From: Anabas testudineus
Lineage: Eukaryota > Chordata > Actinopteri > Anabantiformes > Anabantidae
Reading direction: 5' to 3'
DNA length: 64,000 nt
Assembly (NCBI RefSeq): GCF_900324465.2
Contig: NC_046627.1
Location: 8,895,610 to 8,959,609 of the forward strand
Within the stretch, counting starts at the first letter, position 1, and each line of letters begins with the position of its first letter. The translations under genes were made by a program, and so were the position numbers. Below are positions 51,395 through 63,322 of the stretch, in pieces. A model generated the notes under the pieces. The model was not told the origin of the DNA, searched no databases, and worked only from the letters and a program-made list of their open reading frames with translations.

Positions 51395-53684
51395 GAACTG
51401 AGTGCACTGAAAACTTGTGGCCAGTCATTCTATCTACCCAAGGGTGGATGCTAGGGTGTTTTCTGTGGTAACAGTAGCTGCTTGGGAGGTAGATTGTAGT
51501 TTCAGATGTGGTATTGCTAATGTTTAGTAGTTGTAGCATACAGATAAAGAAAGCAGTAGTTTCTGTGATAGCAATTGCATACAAAACATTTACAAAGGTG
51601 AATGTAAAAAAAGACATACATTTACATTTAGCAGACGATTTTATCCAAAGCAACTTACAAGTCATTACAAGGTACAATGGTAGGCAGGGCAGCATGATGA
51701 GGTCTTGCCTAAGGACCCCTACTGGTGGTAGACAACAGCTGGGAGTGGAACCCCAGTCTCCCACATGGGAGGCGGTGATGTTAACACTACACTAACCAGC
51801 CGCATACATTAAATAATATTTTGTGATTTCTTAGTTTGTGACTTGTTTCACATTTGTTAAAACTGTACTTGGGTTTGAACTATACCTGTGTCATACACTT
51901 TTGTAAAGAAGATAATAATCATGATTAGAGATCATGTAACCACCATTATATAATCTTTCCATGGAGGTTCTGTATATTTATGTTCTGTTTGCTATATGTG
52001 CTGTAAATTTGAGCTCCCAGGGTCCAACTATATGTGTTACGTGCTAACCAAAAGTTAGTGACCTGAAAGTTTTTGAGCATTTGAAATAATGATTCTACAA
52101 TTTGATGCTTTAGACCAATTTGATGCTTTACTGTAAATCATTTAATACTGTAAATAATACTAAATGTGACAAGATTGAAAAATGTGTTTATGCTTTCCTC
52201 CTTATTATAAAAGTCATTCTCTTCTAAGAAAAGTGTATAATATGTTGTATTTGACTTTGCATTATTTTACTGTATATATTTCAATACAAGGAGGCATTTT
52301 AACCATAATAGCTCTACTTTGTTTGTTGAAGACACTGTCAATGAGAAAAATGATAGAGAATTATTTTTTTTCGCTCACCAATCACATAATAATCTGATTG
52401 TCCACATACTTTCAACCATGTGAACAGTGAATTGTGACATTGTTGTCTTCCTGAAATATATTCATCATGTTATTCAAAGATTGTATAAAAAACCCCAACC
52501 ATTTTCAGCTATGGCAGCAGAATAGTGACATTATTCAAATGAAAAAGAACGTAGTCTTTATTAAATCAGGCCCCTGTGGTGATCACACTTTAAATAAACT
52601 CCTGAACAACTCACACCATATATCTCAGATACATATTCCATGCATTATGCCCCAATAAAGATGATATACAGTGGCATTTGCATAGCCTGTACCTACTTCA
52701 CATGACTTCCTGCTTTTGGGAAACACAACATTACTTCTGTTTTGAATAGCTCTTCATGTGTGGATACATAAATGAAACAATAAAGTTATAGTTCTATCTG
52801 ATTCTATTTGTTTCAGCCTGGGACGTTAGTTAACTATACTCACCTGTTTGTTATTGGTTATTACTGCATTAAGTAATGTTTTCCTGTCCATCGCTCTCTG
52901 ACTTGATTCAGCAAGTGCAGCAGTAAGCTGCAAGGAGGAAGTTAGAAAGAAATTAATCGTCATAAGTTTTTGCATGCAAGGAATTTAACTCTGTGGAGAT
53001 TCTCAGACATCTTGGTGATAGTTATCCCAAAGTTGCTGTTTAGTAGCAGCTAGTCTTGCTCGCAATCTGAAAATACATATGGTTAAAAGTGGAGTAGCTT
53101 GGGACTGCACAACCACTCAGTACTGATGAAGCCATTTGCATGTGAGTTAGTGTCTTCAATAATAATAATCTGTTTTTGCAATAATAATTCTATTTAACAT
53201 AAAAATATCACTTTGATTTCAACCTCTTGTGAATACAGTTAAAAGCAGTTTGTAAACTCTTTGAAATCCTTACTTATTGCCTAAATCCCAGCAAGTTATT
53301 AAATAGAATAATAAATAAAACCACTTGATACAGCTATTATTTATTGAAGCAAATGTTACACAAGCATTATAAGGTATAAAAGAATGCTAGGTCAAACCAT
53401 GACACCTAAGTATTTAGCTAGAACACATAGCAGCACACATAAAAACAACCTTCAGGACCTTACTGTTAGCCAAACTTACATGCAACACGATGCCCCACTG
53501 TTATAAGTTTGAACTTGCCAAGTCCAAAGTAACAGGTCTGTTTTTAAAATGCCCATTGTAACATGACAGTGACTGACTACAACTAGCAACCACCTTGCAA
53601 CTTTCTAATGGTGAGCTATACTGATGATCTAGACTAAAACTCATACAATAATTATGGTAGTAATTATAACAATAATGCACATCC
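51395..53684. other. Space between convergent receptors 1 and 2
   Basis: Holds a SINE at 51616-51802, AATAAA at 52654-52659 that may end receptor 1, and AT-rich sequence. No other gene was seen. Confidence 0.5.
51616..51802 (-). repeat. tRNA-derived SINE with L2 LINE tail
   Basis: Full-length sister of the 20485 copy. Minus-strand head GGCTGGTTAGTGTAGTGTTA, B-box region GGGTTCC-like (slightly decayed), tail GCTTTGGATAAAATCGTCTG. Confidence 0.85.
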
Positions 53685-54608
53685 TTAACTTGATTCTTCT
53701 TTGCCTGTGCAAAGTGGCAGTTTTTCTGCCCGGTACAGATACAACAGAGGTAAAACTAAACTGCTGGGCAGGGAGAACCAAAGAAAAGACATCATTGCTA
53801 CACATGACTCAACGTAGCTCAGCAGTGATGAGGCGTACAGGGCGGAACAAACCAGCAACCCTCCTAGGCACAACAACAGAGTTCCCATTATAGCAGTGAT
53901 GGTGTGGAAAGCCCTCTGCTTTAGCTGATCTAGCTGTTCCCTGTTCGAACCCACTTCCCCCGGTCCAGGGCGACGGAGAGCACAGAGAACAGAGACATTG
54001 CAAAAAAAGATAACAATGAATGCAAAGACTAAATTACAGAATAATATAGTGAAGTTTAATTCAGCACTAGTTATAGGAATTAACGCCACCCATAAAACAA
54101 ACTGCAGCCAGATACACCCAATGCAAATTCTTCTGGTCCTGATACCCCTCTTGCTCTTCAGACCAAGGTATATAACCGGATGAACAACAGCCACGTAGCG
54201 CTCTACACAGGTCAACATGTGCAACTGCATTTTCACAGACCACACAGTGCAGAAAAAGTCATATAAAAAGGTAACAATGGCTAAGATATTAGCGTACCCT
54301 CCAACACAATAAAGAACAGACCCCAGAACTTCAGTCAGCACCATGGCGGCCATGTTGTAGATGAGGATGTCTGAAGAACTTGTCACGGTTGCTGTAGGAG
54401 CTGATTTCCATCGACGAAATCCCAGATATAAGACAATGATGGACACAGGAAACATAACAAGGATGTTGGCCATGGAGAAGGATGCGATGACTAAAATACC
54501 CTTTGTGGACCTGGAGCATTTGTCCAAGACAGGAATAAGGGATGAATTGAATGAGGAAAGGTCAGGAGCAAGAGGAAGATCAGCAAAGGAAGAGCCGTTG
54601 ACCAACAT
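53685..54608 (-). CDS. Atypical rhodopsin-like 7TM receptor 2
   Basis: 307 residues from MLVNGSSFADLPLAP. A longer frame starts at 54665, but the splice acceptor CTGATCTTCAG lies between it and this ATG, so the upstream ATG is in an intron. The untranslated first exon has its donor at 55027/55028 (GAGCGAG|GTGAGT). N-glycosylation sequons stand at the N-terminus (NGS). TM3 ends CVERYVAVVHP. TM6 is IMGTLLLCLGGLLVC, without CWxP. TM7 is FSLPSSLVLPLLYLYRAEK, without NPxxY. The most divergent of the five receptors, especially in TM2-TM3 and with no Asp at the TM2 sodium-site position. Confidence 0.87.
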   Translation of the reverse strand: MLVNGSSFADLPLAPDLSSFNSSLIPVLDKCSRSTKGILVIASFSMANILVMFPVSIIVLYLGFRRWKSAPTATVTSSSDILIYNMAAMVLTEVLGSVLYCVGGYANILAIVTFLYDFFCTVWSVKMQLHMLTCVERYVAVVHPVIYLGLKSKRGIRTRRICIGCIWLQFVLWVALIPITSAELNFTILFCNLVFAFIVIFFCNVSVLCALRRPGPGEVGSNREQLDQLKQRAFHTITAIMGTLLLCLGGLLVCSALYASSLLSYVESCVAMMSFLWFSLPSSLVLPLLYLYRAEKLPLCTGKEESS

Positions 54609-57600
54609 ATTTATATCTATGGTGGCCTGAAGATCAGGACAAGATGCACAGAGATGAAAAGACAAGGAGAAGCAGCAAATGCAGGGGAAGAGACTGTGTT
54701 AAAACAAACTGAGTCATGGTGAAAGTTAAGTTTTGTGATAAGATGTTGGTGACTACAGGCGGCATTTGAAACAACAAAAATCTGAAATCATTTTTTTTTT
54801 AAACAGGATTTACATAATGAACACTTTTGCTTGCTGGGACAAAGTCATATAAACAAATCTATGTGTATTATGTTTTATATTATTTTTTTTGTTGAGATAT
54901 GCACCAAGAATCTGACAGTGTAGCCAGATGTTATTTGTTTTGGTGCTTTTTTGTTACCCACATCATGGAAAATGTTGATGATATTTGTATAAATGCATAA
55001 AGGAATCATTTTAATAAAGAAACTCACCTCGCTCGTCAGCACTGTTTGTTTTCTGATCCTCTGTGTCTCTGAACTCGCTGACTGCCATGCATGGACACTT
55101 GGTTCAAATACATATTAATGCTTCTGTGTCTGTCTGAGGAACAGGTGGGGGCAGGAGTGTGGGGTCTTTTGCATGTTGCAAAACTGATGCAGATTTTCTG
55201 ATACTTTCACGGTAAATTGGCAAGCAGGCAAATTTTGTTTTCCCACCTCTCCTGTAGAAGCAGGGCTTCAAAACAAGAGAGTGTTTGTAATGAAAAGGCC
55301 TCACTGCCACCCACAACAAACTAAACACATCTTCAAACACGTCAAATTACTATTAAAATAATTTTATTAAATGGGCTACAGATACTACTACTAGCATTTA
55401 TGTGCTGCTGGTGGTCTAATTATTAATCCAACTATGATCAAAGGCTTCAGATTTGGTAGTACAGACAAATGCCTTACAATATATATTATTAACATTTGAG
55501 CCAAATCTGCTTATCTTGTGAAGTCATATCAGATCATCCTGATGTGCCCTCCTCAAGGCTTCGTCCTCAAGACCACCAAGTTACTTTTCTGTCGCTACCC
55601 TAAATCCTGAATCCATACAGAATGAGCATTTGACAGTCTGGAGTCTGGTGGGTTTTACACAAAGTTTGGTCTTGTATTCAAATCTAAAGGTGTCCCGCAG
55701 CTTAGAGCACCTGTCTGCTCTGGGTTCCTGTGGTTGTGTGTGCATGATCGTTTTTTATTGTGTGATCTATGGCAGCAAAAAACAATTTTTTCTTTAACAT
55801 CATGTGTCAACGTGTCAAAACTCCTTAAAAAAACAGAAGCAAAAAGACCTCTGAATAAACTGTATTTCTATAAAATCTATTCAGGCTTGTTATTTTCTGG
55901 TTCTGGTATGAGAAAGCAAAATCCCTGTTTAAATTATGCAAAATGACAAAATAAGCACCAAAAAGCAGACATTAGGTTACGGAGAAGTGCTTTTTAGACA
56001 GTTTTGTAAAAACCATGTTAAGCACTGAAACAATTCAGTAAAAAAAAAAAGGTATAAAAAGGTATTTATTTTGAGTTTAGAAGAGCAAAAATATAATGAT
56101 AGTGATAGAATGAATGCAAAGTTAAAGAAACTAATTGAAAATTAATTGGTTGCACATTTCTTAAATATTGTTGCACATTGTTTCTTAAAAAACCTTTGGG
56201 CAGAGATATTTGTCTTACATGATGTGTCATGAGATGAGATCATTACATAAAAAATTAAATTCTAACTTTGTCATCTTTGTAATTTCAGCTAATTCATGAT
56301 CATTTTCATACCCTAAGAATATTTTGATGAATATAAACTTAAACGTTTGTTGAGATAAACTGCATAACTGGATCTTTTTATTACTTACGTTACTTTTTAT
56401 TGATGATATAACTCAGGATGTGGTAGTGAGAGAATAACCTCAGAAAACATTTTGTCGTCTAATTTAAAGAGAAAAGCACCAAAACTAATTAGGAAGAGAT
56501 TCAACGTGTATGTAGTAAGTAAGTGAATACATGGTGGAGACACCAAATATTTGTTGAAATGCTCCCCTGCTTCTGAACATCTGATTCAGTATAAAACAGT
56601 GACATCTGCTGCCAAATACTAAATATTACATTTGAATGTGTTAAAGCAACCCCAGACTATGACGAAATGGTTTGTGTTCTCTGACTCTTCAGTGTTATCT
56701 TGTTGTTAAGTCTGTATTATAAAATCAGAGCATTTAAATAGACTCTATAACTCTGTGTAAGTAAAATGAGGATACTTATGTAGATTCTTTGTGTGGTGAA
56801 ATGGGGCGTTGAAACATCTCACCATTGCTGCTTTGACAGGTCAATACTATATCAAATAATTATAATAGTTTGTATCACTATTTTTCATTTGTTTCCTTCT
56901 ATTTTAAACACCTTCTTCCTGTCTTTAGTTGTATTTCCTTCAATTGAGACCAAACTTATCTGCACTATATATAAACTACAACTTCACCTCTGACCAAAAA
57001 TAAAGAAGCACTTGGATTTATGAACTTGTCTTTTCAGCTGCCATCACTGGTTAATAAATGTCTGAGCACTCATTTTGACTGACTCAACAGTTGTATTGAG
57101 GCATTTCCATACACTACACTACGCCTCACTACATTTGACAACATTTAAATGACGACAAACACAGACAGGTGTTTATTGAAATTAACAAGACACATTCACA
57201 CTCTCTGTATATAGCTGTGCTATTTTTTTTTTCATTTTACTTTATTTACACATTTAATAATAAATTATATTTAAACTGACCTTGGCCTAAAAGTAGACAA
57301 ATCAAAATGAGAAATATGATCATAAACCAAAAACACAGTAACAATGTTCAGGAAAAGCATTTAGCTATGGAATAATAAGTGCTTATTATTACTTTAACTC
57401 ACTCAGTCAGCTGTGTTTTTAATCTCATCAATTGTCATTGATAAAACATTAATATGTGTGTGTGTATGGTTGCTGTGGATTGCATGACGTACAACAAAGT
57501 ATTGAGTGTGACAGCCACATAAGGCAACCTGTATTTTCAATCATCACAACCCAGTTCAACATCAGTTTAACTTCGAGATAAAAGCTCCTTCTGGTCAGTT

Positions 57601-57859
57601 TGACTGAAGCGCCAGCTAATGTTGTAATTTTTAGTAGTTAATTAAAGGGACCCGGAAGAATATACATTATTATCCTCAATTATTTAATATGCAAAGTTTG
57701 TATTGACTTAACAAAATGTTTTCTTGAACTAGATTTATTCTGTTTTCTCATTCTACCTTTTTATATACCTACTTATCTACATGCTGTACCCTACCCTGCA
57801 GTGGCATCATCACAACCTTACTGAAACTGGGTTAAATTCATCATGCTTTTATTTCGACG
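54609..57859. other. Upstream region of receptor 2 and spacer
   Basis: Contains the first-exon donor of receptor 2 near 55028 and an exon of uncertain 5' end. The rest is AT-rich; no repeats of note and no coding frame with features. Confidence 0.5.
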
Positions 57860-58750
57860 TTATCCCGAGTCAGTCTTGTGTTGGTAACCTGGCAGTTTTC
57901 CTGCCCGTTGCAGGAACAACAGAGGTAACACAAGACTGCCGGGCATGGTCAACCACATTGCTGCTGACCCCACTGCACACTTTGTGTCAGTCAACACTGG
58001 TGAAGTAAATGTCGCAGCGCACACCAGCACTCCCAGTAACCTTAACAACAGTGCCACCATTATGGCCACGACAGTGTGAAACGCCCTCTGCTTTGATTGG
58101 TCAACTCGCTCCGAATCCCCTCTAACCTCCCCTGGCCCTGGGTGCTTTAAAACACAGAGAATAGAGAAAGTGCTGTACGAGATGACAACTAAGAAGAAAA
58201 CCATAATTCCAAAATATGTGATGATGAATAAAATGCTGTTGCAAATCTGAGTCAGTCCCACTAATCCAAGACACAGCAGCCAAATGCACCCAGTGCTGAT
58301 GTTCCTGATCCTGACGCCCCCTGCCTGTCTGAGACTCAGGTAAGTGACGGGGTGAACAACAGCCAGGTAGTGCTCCACACACGTAAGGAGGTGAAACAAA
58401 GTCTGTCCAGGAACGGTAAGGGAGAACATGGAGTTCCCCACCCATTGCAGGCTTCGGCCATCACTGTAGGCACCGAAACAGTAGAAGCCAGACGCTATGA
58501 GGCTGATCAGATCCATGGCAGCCATGTTGTAGGTGAAGAAATCAGAGTGGCTCATCACTGCTGGTGTAGCACTGGAGCACTGTTGCCTCCATCGTTGGAG
58601 GGCCAAGTACAAGACGTATAACAACGGAGGGAGGAGGATGGGGACGTCAATGATGAGCATGGGTGTAAAGACCAAAAGGGTCAATCTGGATTGAAAGCAA
58701 TTCGTGAGTACATAGTGGAGGGAAGTGTTGAAGGAGGAGTTGACCGACAT
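57860..58750 (-). CDS. Atypical rhodopsin-like 7TM receptor 3 with EHY in place of ERY
   Basis: 296 residues starting MSVNSSFNTSLHYVL, with two sequons (NSS, NTS). The ATG follows the acceptor CTCAAATAG by two bases; the first-exon donor is at 59047/59048 (GAAAAG|GTGAGT). TM3 reads LLTCVEHYLAVVHP: the Arg of the E/DRY box, needed for G-protein coupling in most class A receptors, is His127. The codon is CAC where the sister genes have CGC, a CpG-type transition. TM7 again ends LPLLFLQRAGK, and loop 3 has HPGPGEVRGDSERVDQSKQ. The frame is intact, so the change may be functional or the start of decay. Confidence 0.87.
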   Translation of the reverse strand: MSVNSSFNTSLHYVLTNCFQSRLTLLVFTPMLIIDVPILLPPLLYVLYLALQRWRQQCSSATPAVMSHSDFFTYNMAAMDLISLIASGFYCFGAYSDGRSLQWVGNSMFSLTVPGQTLFHLLTCVEHYLAVVHPVTYLSLRQAGGVRIRNISTGCIWLLCLGLVGLTQICNSILFIITYFGIMVFFLVVISYSTFSILCVLKHPGPGEVRGDSERVDQSKQRAFHTVVAIMVALLLRLLGVLVCAATFTSPVLTDTKCAVGSAAMWLTMPGSLVLPLLFLQRAGKLPGYQHKTDSG

Positions 58751-60596
58751 GTCTATTTGAGAGAGAAGGAGGAGGAAGAGAGAAATAAGGGGGCTGAGGT
58801 GAAGAAGGTGAAGATATAGAATACAAACAACAATAGTGATGGGGTTGGAATCAGAAAGGAAGCACAGCCTGTTCCTCCAATGCTCCAGTTATTTTATTAG
58901 GTAAGAGGATCTCTAGAGTCATTCACAGAATTCTAACAATTGTAATTCAATAGCTGTTTGACTTTTTTGTAAAGGTTGTAACTGTAGAACAATAAGAATA
59001 ATCTCATCCTTGATTTAATAATCCAGGTTGACAAACGACACACTCACCTTTTCCAATTGAATAGTGGGGAATTCTGGTCCTTGTAGGCTGCTATGCTGTT
59101 TGTTTTCCAACTATCCCTGCCCTGACTGGACTGAGGGACTGAACAAAGTTGATCCAGGTAATCAGCAATGGGTAGGGCATGAAGGATTAGAAAACAGCCC
59201 CCCCCTCCAATGTAATCTCACACACTGCTGTTTACATGTGAGTGTGTGTGTGTTGTATAATATGCCAGAATGACAGACAGAAGAAGATCTATATTTGCAT
59301 GCTGCAAAACAAATACATTATATTGAGTGACAGTCGCAGGCAAATTTTATTTTTGCATTCATCGTCCCAACCCACTGTCTAGAAGAAAGAGCTAGGTGAT
59401 TCTAGAAGCCTTTGATTATATGTCAAAACACAAAGACCCAGGACAGTGCTGTCTTACTCATGTTGGAAAATAAAAATTGTAGAGTCACAGGTATGCAACC
59501 AACCCACTCATCATCAATCCACATCCTCGACCTTAAAGATGTGCCACTTTATAAAAGAGAATCAGCCCATGTCTATTAATGTTAGGTAAAACAACTGTGG
59601 TGTTGACATGTTTTTTTTAGCAGTATCTGTGCTTCTTTTTCCATCAATCCTTTACATCCGATATGATTCAAATCACCTGCACACAAAAACAGGTGTTTAT
59701 TCAAATTACACAAAGTCAAATGCAAACTGCATGTAGATAATTGTGGTATTGTCAACAGATTAGATAGCAGTTTGGAAAAAATCCTTTGAATGCTTGAAAA
59801 TGAGCAAAGCAATGTAAAAAAACTTTTTAAACCATAATGACCATAATGAGTTCTTATAGGAAATAATCTCAATACTTAACAATTATTTGTAGCATCCAGT
59901 AGCCATGAATAATAAACAAAAGCGATTTTCAACCCTATCCTAACTTTATTCATTGATAGTAGGGCAATCTGACTTACTATTTTGGTAATGACTTAATATG
60001 ACTGACTTAAACATGTAGTGTTACTGTTTGTAACTGTTTGTTTAGTCTAATGTTCATATTTGAATTTCTTTTTGCACATTTAAATGCCATTTTTAACTTG
60101 AATTGAATTTACCAGAAAAGTGACAAAAAGGCTCCTTGACATTAATAAAGCAGCAAAAAGTCACTGACTTTGCTTTATTTCAAGTTTAACTTTAATAACT
60201 TTTAATTACAATGTGATGTGACGTTGTAAATACAGATTATTGCCAAAGATTAAAAAATGTAAAAAAAAATCTATATTCTAAAACTAAATTTTAACATAAT
60301 CTCAATTAATTCACTTTATATTATGGAAAAAAATGGAAAAGTAGTGAAACCTTTACCCTTACAAGAAAGATGTCCAGTTGCCATGACTAAACTTTCAGAT
60401 AAATGAAAAACTGTTTTACTTTATGAAGTGCATGACACAACTGTGCTGGTGGAGACTAAACCAGGTCAAGACTGGAAGACGTCTACAGATGAACAGTTTT
60501 TCCATTGATTCATTTTATTGACATGATGATATTGACTTTTATAAATGTGACTGGTAATCTGGTATTTATTGATGCACCTGGATCTATTAAACTTCA
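58751..60596. other. Spacer between receptors 3 and 4
   Basis: Includes the untranslated first exon of receptor 3 upstream of 59048. Otherwise AT-rich with no supportable gene. Confidence 0.5.
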
Positions 60597-61502
60597 TTAT
60601 GTGGTTTGTGATGCTTTGATCTGATCAATATTCGGGCTCTTGTGTTTACAATCTGGTAGTTTTCGCACTCTTTGTAGAAACAGAATAGGTAACACTAGAC
60701 CACAAGGCACAGCTAACCAAACTGCAGATGACCCCACTGCACATTTAAAGTGTGTCAGCACTGATGAACCATACATTACAGAGGAAACCAGGATTCCTAC
60801 CAAGCGAAATAACTCTGCTACCATTATGGCCAGAATGATGTGAAAAGCCTTCTGCTTTGATTTGTCAACTCCCTGCCTGTCCCCACTACCCTCCCCTGGC
60901 CCTGGGTGATTCAGGATATGGAAACATGAAAAACTGAAAAAGGAGACAAGAACTGAGCAGAAAACCATGATGCTGGAATTTGTGACAGTTACAAAAGTGC
61001 TGCTGACGACTTGGGTCAGACCCAACAACCCCAAACACAGCAGCCAAATGCACCCTGTGCTGATATTTCTGATCCTGATTCCAGCTGTCTGTCTCAGGCT
61101 CAGGTAAGTGATGGGGTGAACAACAGCCAGGTAGCGCTCCAAACATGTGAGGACATGAATCAGACTCTGTCCCGGTGAGGTGAAGTAAAACATGGAGTTC
61201 CCAAAGCCCTGCAGTTTTTGCCCGTCCGTGTAGCCACCAAAACAGTAAAAAAAAGACGAAAAGATACTGATCAGCTCCAGCGCCATCATGTTGTAGGTAA
61301 AGAAGTCAGAGTGGCTCATTGTTGCTGTTGTAGAACTGGAGCGCTGTTGCCTCCATTGTTGGAGGCTCAAGTAGATGATAAAGAACAAAAGTGGGAGGAG
61401 GAGGAGGATGTTGGTGATGAGCATGGCTGTCTGGATGAAAATGGTTGTTCTGGATTCGAAGCAATATGTGAGCACATGATGGAGCGAGGAGTTGGCTGAC
61501 AT
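60597..61502 (-). CDS. Atypical rhodopsin-like 7TM receptor 4
   Basis: 301 residues starting MSANSSLHHVLTYCFES, the closest relative of receptor 3 (shared words NISTGCIWLLCLGL, VDKSKQKAF against VDQSKQRAF, and SPGQSLIHVLTCLERYLAVV). The ERY box is intact. TM6 is AIMVAELFRLVGILVSS and TM7 VWLAVPCGLVLPILFLQRVR, both without the class A motifs. The ATG follows a 3' splice site (CTTTCTAG or CAGTTCAG); the first-exon donor is at 62001/62002 (GACAAG|GTGAGT). A tandem duplicate of receptor 3 about 2.75 kb away. Confidence 0.88.
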   Translation of the reverse strand: MSANSSLHHVLTYCFESRTTIFIQTAMLITNILLLLPLLFFIIYLSLQQWRQQRSSSTTATMSHSDFFTYNMMALELISIFSSFFYCFGGYTDGQKLQGFGNSMFYFTSPGQSLIHVLTCLERYLAVVHPITYLSLRQTAGIRIRNISTGCIWLLCLGLLGLTQVVSSTFVTVTNSSIMVFCSVLVSFFSFSCFHILNHPGPGEGSGDRQGVDKSKQKAFHIILAIMVAELFRLVGILVSSVMYGSSVLTHFKCAVGSSAVWLAVPCGLVLPILFLQRVRKLPDCKHKSPNIDQIKASQTT

Positions 61503-63322
61503 GTCTGAACTGGTACTAGAAAGAGAGAAAGGGACTGTTGTAAGGAAGAGGGTGTAAAGAGAGCATGCTGAATCTCACTCTTCAGGCTCCTCAACCTGCG
61601 ATCTGATTTAATTGTATGTAACAACAGGCTACCCCTTCACACCTGTTAGATCTCACACAGCCTAATTATTTTGTTATCCTGTACTCCCAATTCGATGGGA
61701 TCAGCAGGGCCTAGTCCTTAACATGGCCACTTTGTTTGGAGAAATCAGTAGATCCCCAAAATCAACAAGATTTGTGCTTTGGAAGATTATGCATGTCTTA
61801 AAGTTGTTCTAGCCAGCAGTTTTTGAGATATAGGTAAGAGATGATATGCACTTTGTGCTTTACAGTGTACAAATGTAAGTGTAGATATTCTTATTTTACT
61901 TTCAAAGGAAGATCATATGTCTTAAAATAACATATTTCATTATTACAAAAATATCAAATGTTGAAATTGAAAAAAAGAACATTAAATTACATGAAACTCA
62001 CCTTGTCAAGTGTATTGTATACTGATTTTCCTTCTTGTCTGCTGTTGTCTGATAATACTGTGTTGTTTGATGTGTCAGAGTGACAAACAACACCAGGGTA
62101 GCACCGTTTTTGCATTAGATAAATTATTGTCAATCATATCAGGCAAATTCAGTTTTTGCATAATTAATCCCAACCCACTCTCCAGAAAAAACGATGAATA
62201 GAATACAATATAATAAAATAATACAATGCTATATTTAGCTGTTTAAAAATGTGATATTTCCTGAATAATTTTTAACAAGGTTAAATGTTTAGTGATGAAA
62301 AAGGCTTATAGCATTACGGTGTCATCTTTCAGGCAGATGTTTTAAGTCTTGTTCAAACTGATGAGACGTTCACATTGAGACCTACAAGCATGTAGGAGTG
62401 TGGGAGGAAATCAGAGCACCTTACAAGGAGCCTTTTACAGTGCATCTATAGGGAGTGTGTCCAATTTCATGGAGGCTGCCATGTTGCAATGCTATATTTC
62501 AGATTAACAAAACAAGGATTAGCTCCATGTATTCCTGTTGACAAACTAGATGCTGGCACCCAAACACTGCTGGCCCAAAGCATTTGACTGCTCATTCCAA
62601 TTGGACCAAACAATTATGGTTAGTAAATTGTGATTGTTGTAGGATCATTGTTCTATGTTAATATTATTCTTTGTTAGCTTTAGTTATCCACCCGGTAGCC
62701 AATGTGTAAGTATCAATCATTTATATTCATCTTGTCGTCTTGTTGCTAGTTCTCACTGTTCATGTAAAGGGGAGTAGAGGGAATTTACATCTGCCATAAT
62801 TGGCGACGATAAAAAGGAGAGATTGAGATTGTTTGCGAACTTAACATCTTCAGAAACTTACAGATGGCTTAAACAGAAAAGACATTAGACATAGAATCTT
62901 TTAGGTCAGTTATTATTTAATTAAATTACGAGGAAACATTACTAAACATATTAGAGATGTCCTGAGTTAATTCTAAGTAATCAGTAATTAGGCTCCATAC
63001 ATATTATAAAGGATAGCTGACAGAATTAAGCAAATCAAATGACAAATAAAAGTCATTTGATTGAAACAAACTCTGAAAGATATTACAAGGTGGAGTAAGT
63101 ATAGTAGTAGTAGATGCTAAAAAAATAATAGAATACAAGGATTACAGTTAAAGGGAATCACTTAAAGCAACTGAACTGTGAAATTCCTAATAAATACTCA
63201 ACATTATTATATTTTTACAATCTTGTGAAGATTGTTAAAAAGACAAGGTAATAAACCCAACTTTTTGCTACAACACTGTATGAGTTTGTGTTTACGAATG
63301 TAGTTGGAGTTATGCAGTGTTA
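61503..63322. other. Spacer between receptors 4 and 5
   Basis: Contains the first exon of receptor 4 upstream of 62002. Nothing else recognisable; AT-rich. Confidence 0.5.

Noticed and set aside
53685-54665. 326-residue start for receptor 2
   Set aside because: An acceptor lies between the first ATG and the second; the donor near 55028 and the gene structure of its sisters favour the ATG at 54608.
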